DNA of 64,000 bases, from NCBI GenBank assembly GCA_963971405.1, contig OZ020492.1, forward strand, positions 1,054,001 through 1,118,000, in the 5' to 3' direction. The position numbers and the translations under genes were made by a program. The notes below the pieces were generated by a model, which saw nothing but the letters and a program-made list of their open reading frames with translations, did no database searches and was not told the origin of the DNA. Source of the stretch: Psococerastis gibbosa (lineage: Eukaryota; Arthropoda; Insecta; Psocodea; Psocidae). Below are positions 34,347-46,300 of the stretch, in pieces; position 1 is the first letter of the stretch; every line of letters begins with the position of its first letter.

Positions 34347-37300
34347 CTAAAAAAAGGAATACAATTGCTACATAAATAGATTTTTGCCATTTTATTTGTA
34401 GCGGGGCATCGCCTTTTACTACTGGCAACTGAACTAACATGGTCAATGTATTTCCAAGTGGATAAGTCCACATCAGCTGTAACGAACTCAACTCTTTTTG
34501 TCATTATCATCTCTTCAACACCTCTCCAGAACAGTATGTAGTTTATGATTGGAAAAATTAGAACTCAAATTAAAAGTTGCATAAAATTATCATTGCGCGC
34601 GCGGAATAGTGGAGTCAGTACCGCCACGAGGCAGGACGGACAAGCTGTAAACTACCACTGGTTCTCGTAGTAGAATTTAGCCCATAACTTTTTTATGGTG
34701 ATAGGGGTACGGATCCTACGCACAAAAATACTGTATAAGATCAGCAACGCAATTGGGCCACCTATTTTGGCTTGCTCAGAGACCCATGAACTGCAAAAGC
34801 GGCCCTGGCTGACATGCTGACACAAGAACGATTGCTTATTTCTAATATATATTTTAAATAATTATCCAAAGAATAATAACAGGGGTAGTCACATACCTGT
34901 AAAGTCAGAAAAATACAACTCGAAATAAAAACTTAGCAAATAAATTAACAAGACTACCAATGTATTACTTTACTTTTTATTCCGATTTCTAATCTCTCTA
35001 ACTTTTCCCTGTTTTTCCCAGTTAGGTGATTGCTCCTATTTACGATGGTTTGAATTCGAACCCATACCTCAACTTCGTCGGGCTGGTATGCTAAACACTG
35101 CACAGAAACTACCCGTCAATGCGTTTAGCATTCAAGGAAGTGCGATCAATAGAGAGAACAATGAAAATAACCCTTATAATGAGTATACCTTAATGCTGTG
35201 AACACCTTCTGGTAGAATGACTTTGGTCGTAAGCTTTGCGACCACCATATCATCGTAGATGTGGTCAAGAAGCCGCATCTTCAATATAAAGTTATTTCCG
35301 GAATGATACAGATATTCATAGCTGGGTAGGTTGTAGCCAAGTATGTAAATTGTTTTCCATCCTCCGAAAATAGGGAATCTGTTAACAATAAAAAAAGAGA
35401 ATTAAAAATTCGTCTCTTTAGCAAGAGCTAAATCGTGTGGCAACCTTTGTTCTCATCGGAGCACTAATGTTAAGCAACATTGAGGAGCATTGTAGTGGTA
35501 GCTGATTACCGTTGCTAACGCAACGATTAGGAAGTTTCCGAAGCAGCAGAGCTAGTATTGAGTATTTATGGCCACTTATTGTAGCGGCTCAATAACCGTA
35601 CCACACACTCCTGCCAATTTCTATCCATCCAAGTGTTCGCACTTTCTATCAGCTTCTTAACAATCTCAGCACGGATGTAATGGTAATTGACAGGTAATTG
35701 TAAGTAACCGGTTTCATGATGGTTCTCTGACGTATGACGTTGCATTCAAGAGATGCAACACGAAGCATTTGGTTCCACAAGCTATGACCAATAGCGAAAT
35801 AATGTCTGTAAGCAAGGAGATGATATTTAGCCTTGACCTTGTAACCAGCAACCATAGTTAATGGTTCAAAACACAGATGAGAAAAAAAGAAGCGACTTCT
35901 TGAGGCAATTTGCAAATTGGTTCCTGTATATTATCTACCTACCATATTCAATCAATCAATATCAATTAACAATACACAATATTGCTGTAAGAGTCGTCAT
36001 AAATATTATATGTGGTGATCCCAACGCGCCTTTTTGGCTTTGTGGCACCGGTTCAGTAAAATTTGTTGTTTTTTTGAGAAATACACGCATTATTATTATT
36101 ATTATGCTATATTATTATTTATTATGTTTATCGAAGTCAAATAAAGTTCAGGTATTTTTCAGAGACCGGATCTTCAACTAGCTGAAAGAAAAGCTCCTTA
36201 TATGACTTGCTAAACTAAACAACTTGACAACCTTCTGCTTTTACAGAAAAATTGCATTTGTAACTAGTTTTTATGGGGAATGAAACCCCCCAAAATCGAG
36301 TTGGCCCAATATGGCATTTAAACAACATTTTTGGAGTCTTGGGACCCCAAAACATGTAGTTCCGTTGAAATCTCCAAATCGAGAATTTCGAACGTCACAA
36401 AACTCTTTATAATACTACTCTATTGCAGTCATTTGGGACGAAAAACGCGGATTAGGTGGAAAGTTTTGAAAATTGGTGACTATAGATTCTAAGATACTCT
36501 TTGCGAATTTCAACTTTTCCGCTCGCGCCACTATCTTAAAAGCATTTCCGCTGTTTTAATTTTTATTTTTAAGGCGCGGAATCCTTGCAGAAAATTGAAA
36601 TTTATTAATGTTAAAAAGCTTTTTATTTGTGAGGCGAATAATTTCGGCAAAAACAGCGTGGTGTTTACAAGATTGCGGTGAAAGCGGCAAAGACACAAGG
36701 TGGCAAAGTTGAAATTCGGAATGAGCACCCGAAAATTTTCAAAACTTTTGACTTATAAGTACCAAATGACTGGAGTATAACCCATAAATAGGAAAACTAA
36801 GATAAAATGAATAAAGACAAACCGTGGTCGAAGGTCAAGTTCAATAGAGTCAGACAGAACACGAAGATGTGACGTAGATATGTTGCCTATGTCATCACGG
36901 TAGTACACATCTCTCGCAGAGGCTGGAAGAACGGTTTTGAATGATTTTACACTTGACTGGCCGGACTGCGAATCACGTTGGAATTCATATCGTGAGAATG
37001 AGCCTTTCAGCGCAGCACCTGCAATCCATCAAAATTGTGTGTAGGTACATAAATTGTATGGCTACAGGGTATAAAAAGCAAGTCTGGTACATCTGTTTTT
37101 CGTAAAAACTCAAACTTCACATCAAATATTGATCGAATAGCCATCAATGCGATGAAACAAACTAGAAGAAATGTTCTTCTACTTTTCAATACAAGTATGA
37201 CTAGTAAGGGATTTTCTATATGTTTTCCCCTGCCATGTCTGTGGGCAAACGATGCTAGTGATACTACGTTTCTTCTACTTTCTTTCATCGTATTCTTGAC

Positions 37301-40300
37301 TCTAATATCAATATTTCTTGTGAAATTTGCTTTTGCACAACAAAAACTGATAGTAAGGTGATCAATTTTTAAGTTGGGCGGAATTTCATATCTAAATGGA
37401 GCCCTATCTATACTTACTGATTTCTTTTATTTTTATTTCTGTTACTTCTATTATATCTAGACAATTTGATTTTGTAGTACTATTTTATTTAAAGAGGCGA
37501 CACAGGACAAAAAACTTGAAATACTAAAAATCAATAAAACTGTCCCAAACAACATAACTCTTTTGCTGTTGCCACGACATGATGGCTTCCAAGATTTGTC
37601 ATCAAAATAAATTTCAAGTTTCACCCCGGCGAATTGTCAATTCTTAATAAAGGTTTTAAATATTGCCTTAATCACAAGTATCACACGCAGAAAATGCACT
37701 CTTTTGTAGTAGTGTGGACATGAATTTAAATAACGAGTCCAAAGATATCTTGGATAGAGAGAACTAACTAAGAATTCAGTGTCAATTCTATTGCAATTTG
37801 ATAGAAGAAAAAGTTTGCAAAGAGATAAGGAATAAGTTAAAAGATAATAACCATTGTCTTGTATCACAGGCACAATGATAATGCCAATGTGCCTGTTTTT
37901 CTCAATGATGAGATCTTCGTCACCCTGCGGTATGACCCGACCAACAAATTCCAGTGCCAAATTAGGAAAACTGTTAATGTAATGCTATCGATGTGTTCAG
38001 ATGTATTATCATGAACCATAAGCTTAATTATCTTCGTGGTCCCAGTAAGCATCAAAAAATCGATGAGCCAATCTGCTCAGTTCTTGGAACGATTCATAGC
38101 CCTTGCAGTAAGCAAGCGGACTTTCTTAATGGTCATCTGAGGACATTGTTGGACTTCATTATTATAATTGGACCAATGGCCTTAAAAACTCCTAAGATTT
38201 GATAAACCTGTTAAAGAATCATCCACTGTCCCGCAACAGAATACTGGTTTCCTTTCATGTGACGTCTTTATCTACAATGTCCCTACTGTGTTTTTCATTT
38301 TTTTAAAGTCTATCATATCTATGTAAGTATCATACTGAAACCGGTTACATATAATACAATTTATTGCGGATTAATTGCGTTTTTAATTTTATATTTAGAA
38401 GCAGTTACAACAGGGTTAAAGATGACGACAGATTCGAAAAAGAACTCGAAAACGTAAAAAACTGTGGTGGTTTGTGTTTCAAGACCTAAGTGCCTTGACC
38501 CACGATTATTGCTTCGAATTATCAATTTTTTATTTTATGATTTGGTATGTAATGGTGTATAGTAAAAAAAAATGAAGATCAGATTTGACGCTATTTGTTT
38601 AGGACTAATAAGTAGAGTTTACAACTGAACTTACACCTAAACCCAGCATTCTTATCGATTTTTAGTAAATGAGGTGACATTTGATTGAAACTAGTTAGTC
38701 AATGAACTTTTTTGATTCGTATAAACTTGTTTTTATTTCGTATAACACTTCATAGGATTAATTAAGCCCTTTTAGGCTCAAAATAATAAAAATATATGTA
38801 AAAGTGGAAAAAAGAACCATACCTTTATGTTCCAAACTAATAGTTTCTTCAACTGCAACATTGCCCCAATGAGAGACTTCGATAACTCGTTCCAAGCTCG
38901 TCACGACAAGAAATGGCGAATTGTTTTCATAATGAACGGAGAATATTTCCGTCGTAAACGGGGCAACATTTTCATGCGGACCGTAAACAATCGTTCCGTC
39001 ACTCTGTGTATAGGGTTTATGCTTCGTAAAGTTTTCAAAGCTCTTAGTTTTCGCAATAACAGTGGTCGACTGTTTGGCAACGGCATATGGGCTATACAAA
39101 TACAAATTTCCTTTAAAGAGGATTAGCTGTTTCTCTTTCTGAACAATGGCCGCTGGAAACGGGGTGAGGCTATTCGTTAATAAAGCTTCTACTTCTACAA
39201 CAAGTTTTTTCCCAGGCTTGAGGTCTTCTCGAAGGATGATTCTCCAGAATGGGCTGTCTCGACCTTGCACCTGAAACAATAAAATTTATAAATGGCGTGG
39301 TATTAATCAAATTAAATAAAACATATTACTTCAAATATTGGGAGCGAACGCTTCCGAGGCAGAAGGCTGGACTGGGCTGTTGGAGCCGTTTTAGAGAATG
39401 TTTTGGCAGTTTTTAGGAGGTTAAACCCCCCCCCCCCCCAAATTGAGCCCAGCTGGTAAGGAGATACTTGCTACTTGGCTCCATAATTTTCCAATCTTTT
39501 TCATATATCAAATTTAGCAAGAATTATTGCTATCCTTAAGGATTAAGTAGACAGAAGAAATGTACTAATTGAGTGTAAGAGAGGACTTTGTTCTAAGTCA
39601 ATTTATTACGTTATAATTTTATCGATACTAAATGAGTTAATTCTAATTTATAAATCACTATGTATACTATACTACTAGTATAATACTTAATAATATTAAA
39701 TTATTCGTTATTTCTATTATATATTTAATTATTAATTTTTTAAGCACAAAAAGCAATGAATGGGAGCACCACATATTCTTTTAACATTATACACATAAAG
39801 GCGGGGTAGCCGTGTGTTCAAATACAAAAAAGTTCTATTCTATAGCATCTTTCACGACGGACTATCCAGCTATTTATAAGCTATATTTTTTACAGGTAGT
39901 TTGGAACTGTATTGAAGGAAGTTAAAATTGAATTGAATAACGCGTTCAGGCGGAAAAAATATAAATAGATGGAGATGAAAAACCTTGAATGTGTTCAAAA
40001 GTGCAAGAAAATGTTGCTAAATAACTTCCAGTAGTCAATCATTGATAATCAGTTATGTGTGAAGTGTTCTCCATTAAGAGGAAATTGGCAGCCCGAAATT
40101 TAGTACTCTTTATTTTTTATTTAATTAACTAAGCTAAAGATTTGGCCAATTAAGTTGCAGAAGACTACTGCATGCATCATTCAATGAGGTATTTTTAATT
40201 TTCGAAATTGTAGTTTTCTCCTAAACACGATAATAATTTATAAATAATAACTTTTCGCGTAAAAAAACTACAATTTCGAAAATTAAAAATACCTTATTTT

Positions 40301-43300
40301 ATGATGCATGCAGTCTTCTGCAACTTAAATGAGCCAAATCTTTAATAACTTGCTTAGTTAATTAAATAAAAAATAAAAAGTACTAAATTTCGGGCTGCCA
40401 ATTTCCTACGGGCTGTACACTCTTAATATATTAGCACATTATACTACTTTCAAATACAACAGCAACATAAATATCCTTAAAATCCATCGATTTCTTCTCT
40501 TACAGAAAATAGTATTCGGATTCGGTCCAGCAGCCACCCGTTCAAATCAATATTATCCACGAGAACCAAAAGCAACATAATATGAAAACAAAAACAAACT
40601 AGCTTGCCGGCGAAACCGAATATTGTCCGAAATATTTCATAACATTGCAGATTAATGGATTTATTACTGCCTCTCCCAGCCTCTTCACCATGTCACAATA
40701 AGTTCTTTGTAAATGCTACTATTTTCTAATGGAAACGGCCACGGTTAGGGTAAAGGTTTATGCTAGGGTTAAGTAAAGGTTTCTACAGGTCAGGCCTAAA
40801 TAATGGTAATCAATCAAATGTATTTCTGTTGAAACAAAAAAGTTATTTATCTTGGATTACTGCCACGTTCCGATTTGGCGGGTACGTGGCTTCAGAGAAT
40901 AATAATAGTGTGTGGAAAAAAATGGCGTTGCAATGTCTGTTCGCATTATGTTTATTTAATAAAAATGTTTAATTACTGCATTCATATGTATTTATTCACG
41001 TCCGAAAACATCAGGTTATGGGCCCAGAACGTTTATTTTTGTGAGAATGCAGTCGGAACGTCTTGCGGCCTTGGTGCCGTGTTTTAATGGCACGAATTTC
41101 AACAACTGGAAGTTTCGTATGCAAATAGTATTGGAGGAAATGGGCATTGAAAAGTGCGTAGATGACGACTATTGGGATAGCTACGAAGAAAAAGAAAAAA
41201 AGAGCAAGAGGTACTATTAAAGAATCATAGAAAGTGTCGTGCAGTTATAGTAATGCGAATAGCAGATTCCCACTTGGAATTATGTAAAGACAAGGACAGT
41301 GCTCTAGACATGTGGCAACATCTTCAAAACACATTTGAACGCAAAGGTGTTGCAAGTCAGCTATTGTTAAGGAAAAGGCTGTTGCAAATGAAACATAGCT
41401 CAGGCAAAGGTCTTAGTGACCATTTCATCGAATTTGACAATTTAGTGCGAGACCTTAAATCTACTGGGGCAAAACTAGAAGAGTTGGACGTTGTTTGTCA
41501 TCTTTTGTTGACATTGCCACCGGAATACGATGCCGTAGTCACAGCTCTGGAAACCTTAAATTCAGAGAATTTAACTTTACCTTTTGTGAAGACAAGACTG
41601 TTGGAAGAGGAGAGCAAGAAAGGTGAAGCTTCTTCATATTCAATGGCTGAAGGACGTGCATTAAATATTCGAGGACATGCTAACAATTTCCGTGGACGCG
41701 GCAGAGGTCGTGGAGGAAGTAGAGGAGCTTCCAGAGGACGAGGTGGCGGCGTAATTTGCTACAATTGTAATTTGCCAGGACACAAGAGCTTCCAATGTTC
41801 CCGGAACAAAGGCAGAGAAAAGGTTACGAATGAAGAATCAGCAAATAATGCTCATCAAATGATTGCGATGACCAATCAGGTAAACCTAAATTGCTTTGTT
41901 GACAAGTCGAAAAATAATCATTTTAAATTTCTTATTCTTTCTTATTGATTGCACACACCTGTTAATGTAACTGTTGCATCAGGAGAGGTTTATAAAATTT
42001 CAGATGAAGGTGATGTACAAGTTTTTATTGCGAACGGTGAAAAAGTATGTCTTAAGAATGTGTTAATTGCTCCATTTAAATACAATTTGTTATGTGTAGA
42101 TCAAATTACTAGGGCAGGTTACTGTGTTAAATTTAACAAAACAACGTTTGAAATTTTTAAGAATGGTGAATTGTTTATTAGTGGTCATAAACAAGGGTCA
42201 TTGTACGAGGTTGAATTCGAAGTGAAAGATAATAATAATATGGCTTTCTTGTCCAGAGAGAATAGATCTAATTTTATGTTGTGGCATAAAAGGTTTGGGC
42301 ATATTTCTAATAGGAGCCTAAAATTGGTTAGCCAAATGGTGAAAGGTTTGACATTAGACAAAAAGGAGTATAATAATCTTTGTGAAGTATGTGTTGCTTG
42401 AAAACAAAGTAAGCTTCCCCATAATAGAACAAGAGTTAGGGCAAGACGACCACTCGAATTGATTCATACGGATGTGCAGGGGCCTATTAGTCCTACGGGT
42501 AAGAACGGATAGCGCTATGTTGTATCTTTTATCGATGATTACACTCATTTTGCCTATATTTACGTAATTAAGGCTAAGTCAGAGGTAGTTGGATGCTTCA
42601 AAGCTTACGAGGCTTTAGCGACAGCGCAATTTAGTGGTCACAGAATTTGTCGGCTGAGATGTGACAATGGGTCTGAATATATAAATCAAGAAATGAAGGA
42701 GTTCACTAGATACCGAGGAATCAGAATAGAGACGACTGTACGATATACACCACAGCAGAACGGTGTTGCAGAACGATTTAATCGTACTATAATTGAAAAG
42801 GCTCGATGTATGCTAATCGATAGTGGAGTCGATAAAGAGCTATGGGGAGAAGCTATGTATACGGCCTGTTATTTAATTAATAAGAGTCCTACTTGTGCTT
42901 TGAAGAAAATGACACCTGCGGAGGCATGGTATCAGGCAGCTGTAGATGTTAATAAGCTGAGAGTTTTTGGATGTGCTGTTTTTTCTGAAAGATCCATGTG
43001 TTACTGGCAAGCTTTCGTCAAGAACTATCAAGTGTGTTTTTATAGGGTACCAAGCAAATGGGTACAGGCTCCTCGACTTAAAGACACATAAGATTTTTTT
43101 AGGGAGAGATGTCATATTTGACGAAATTAATTTTCCATGTAAGAATGCTGATATTGAATAAAATGATACTGCCAATGATTTTTCTGATACAGGCGATGTA
43201 AGCTACGATGAAGAGGACAAAAATGAACCTGAAATACCAGAGGAAACCCGTCAGGTCAGATCCCGGTCAGGACGTGACATAAGGAAGCCTGCATACTTAG

Positions 43301-46300
43301 AATTTAGATGAATATGTTCAGTTTCCACTGAACGTGAATGCGCCTACGAATGTTAAGGAGGCAATGGAATCTAAAGAAGCAAACCAATGGAAGAATGCAA
43401 TGAATTCTGAGATGAAAGAAATGGAGAAAAAGAAGGTTTGGGATGCAGTAAAGAGGCCTGTAAATTGTCATGTTGTAGGATCTAGATGGGTTTACGCAGT
43501 GAAGCGAGGAGAAAGTATTGTTTTCAAGGCTAGACTTGTGGCACAAGGATTTAAATCTAAATTGAGAATGAGCTATGAAGAGACCTTTAGTCCTGTCATG
43601 CATAGGAAAACGTTGAGAATGCTTTTTGCTCTAGCAGTTATGAGAGGTTGGACAGCAGAACATATAGATGTTAAATGTGCATACTTAAATAGCCCAATTA
43701 ATGTAGAAATTTTTATGGAACAACCTGAGGGGTACCAAACTGATAAAAACTTTGTTTTGAAATTAAACAAAAGTATCTATGGCCTACCTAACGCAAGTAA
43801 AGATTGGAATCTTCATGTTACTCAAATTTTGAAGGGTCTTAATTTTAAGAAGTTACAGTGTGAACCTTGCGTGTATAAAGGTAACGATGTTATCGTTGGT
43901 GTTTATGTTGATGACATGATTGTTATTGGAGTTCAAGCCTCTATTCAGAAATTCAAAGAAAAAATCAGGAACATCCTTGATGTAAAGGAATTGGGAAAAG
44001 TTTCGGAAATTTTGAATATAGACGTAAATTTTGAAAATGGTGAACCCACTATGTCTCAATGTTCATACATTGAAGAGATTTTGGAAAAGTTTAGTATGTC
44101 TGAGTCAAAGCCGAAGTATACAATTCTACCTATAGATAATGTGGATGATGATTCAAGTAATGTTGTTTGTTTTAACAAGGAAATTTATCAGAGTGCTATT
44201 GGTAGCTTACTCTATTTGTCAAGTAATACTCGCCCTGATATTTCATTTGCCGTAAATTTGTTAAGTACTAAATGTATTGATCCGAAAGTAAGTGACTGGT
44301 CTAATGTAAAGCATTTGTTGCGATATTTAAAAGCTACTAAACATTACAAATTACACTTTCGTAAAGATGATGACTTGTTAAAGGTGTACTGCGATAGTGA
44401 TTGGGGAGGAGATAAAGAGACCAGACGCTTGGTTAGTGGCATGATTATTACTATAGCAGGGGGAGCTTGTTCTTGGTCTAGTAAAAGGCAGAGCCTCATT
44501 GCTAGGTCTACAATGGAGGCAGAATATATTTCTATGTCTGAAACATCCAGAGAAGTACAGTGGTTAAGTTTTTTCTTAAAGGAGTTGGATGTTAATTTTG
44601 ATAACCCTGTTCTGGTAAACTGCGATAATACTGCAGCTATTAAACTCACAGTGAGTGACAGAGTCACAGAAAGGTCAAAACATTTGGATATTATTTTGCA
44701 CAAATGTAAAGAATTAGTTAATAATCGCTTAATTAGTTTTAAATATGCTTCGTCCAGTGAGAATTGTGCTGACTTATTCACAAAGGTATTGTCTAGGGAA
44801 AAGACAGTTTTGTTCTGTAAAATGTTTAACGTGTATTAATGGATATCCAGTTCATTTCTTTTAAGTTGCTTGTACTTGCATTGACATTGCCTGATCTAAG
44901 ATAAAAGGGGGAGTGTTGAAACTAAAAGTTACTTATCTTAGATTACTGCCACGTTCCGATTTGGCGGGTACGTGGCTTCAGAGAATAGTAATAGTGTGTG
45001 GAAAAAAATGGCGTTGCAATGTCTGTTCGCATTATGTTTAGTTTAATAAAAATGTTTAATTACTGCATTCATATACATTTATTCACGTCCGAAAACATCA
45101 ATTTCGTGCCGTTGCCAGTTGCCACGGTTAGGGTAAAGGTTTATGCTAAGGTTATGTAAATTGTAAAGGTTTCTACAAATCAGACATGTCAGGCCTAAAT
45201 AATGGTAATCAATCAAGAGTATTTCATGCCGTATAGTATAGTGTGGTATAGTATGGGTGTGGCTTGTAGAGGGGATGAACTGAAAGTAGGTTAGTGCTGA
45301 ATGGTTATAAGGAAGTACCTTGCGTGGTACAGAGGAGAGTGTTGGAGGAGAGTGTTGAGGACTGTTAGGATAGTAGTGGGAGTGTGTGTGCAATACATAG
45401 AGATGGAAACTTAATATCGAGTGCTTAATTACGACGAACCTTACGTCATGGCGACCGTGACAGGACACTACAAGTTTTAATTTTTTGTGATTTTGTGTTT
45501 ATTAAGCACCAAACTAAAGATATCGAAATCGGAATGAATGAGCCATACAAATTAGTGAAAATAGCTTACCAGTACTTGTGAAAAACAGAATAACTTGAAA
45601 AAAGAAAAAGTAAAGAAAAGCAATGAAATTAATAGAGCGTATACCTATCTACAAATAACAATAATAATTATAACGCGTTCGCGCCCGCGCTGCTAAAAAG
45701 AAGAAGAGACAGCTTAAACAATAGTAGAAGAAGATGCGGAGCAGTAGCCAAGTTCAGAGAAGGGGAGCTTTGGCCGAGCCCTGCTGATGGTACGACGGGT
45801 AGCTGGAAGCAGTCTCAACATCCGTACACTCCACCAATCGAACACCAGAGATAAGATAAGTTTTTGTAATATTATATAAAGAAATGAAATGAAAATTATT
45901 TATTGCAAAGGAACAAAAGGCGAACAATAAGATATAGTTTTGTTTTAATGCAATTTAGATATATGCAATCCCTTACTTTACATCCTGTATGAGAGTTTAC
46001 TGTTTACTGACCTATGAATATTCATAGTTTCCGGTGATTTATTGTTTGTAAAAACAGGGAGGCAGCAACTTCCTAATTATTTTGATGGTCCATATAAAAT
46101 TCTGGAAGTCGATCATGAAAGTTATAATGTAACATTAGAAATAAACAATAAAACTGTAATAGTGCATAAGATTAGTAGGCTACTTTTGTATTGTGGTATG
46201 AACAATTTTCTGTTAAACATTCTTGTAATTTGGGTAAAATATTCGGATTGGTAAATGATATTAGTTGTTCTGTTTAAACTTATTGTAATTTGGGGTTAAA

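Larger units (their letters stand above)
40827..45100 (+). mobile_element. Complete Copia LTR retrotransposon with 5-bp target duplication
   Basis: 4,274 bp with 187-bp LTRs at both ends, a primer-binding site GGTTATGGGCCCAG right after the 5' LTR (complementary to an internal part of initiator tRNA-Met, as in insect Copia), a purine tract AAAAGGGGGAG before the 3' LTR, and ATTTC duplicated on both flanks (40822-40826, 45101-45105). Coding order is gag, protease, integrase, RT, RNase H as in Ty1/Copia. The frame has several stops and frameshifts except for an intact RT-RNase H part. Confidence 0.95.

Noticed and set aside
35861-36181. 106-codon + strand frame
   Set aside because: Lies in RPN1 intron 3 with low-complexity content and no family likeness.
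37637-37960. 107-codon - strand frame in RPN1 intron 2, containing [11 protein letters not shown]
   Set aside because: RPN1 exons 2 and 3 join in phase without it, and it has no ribophorin motif.
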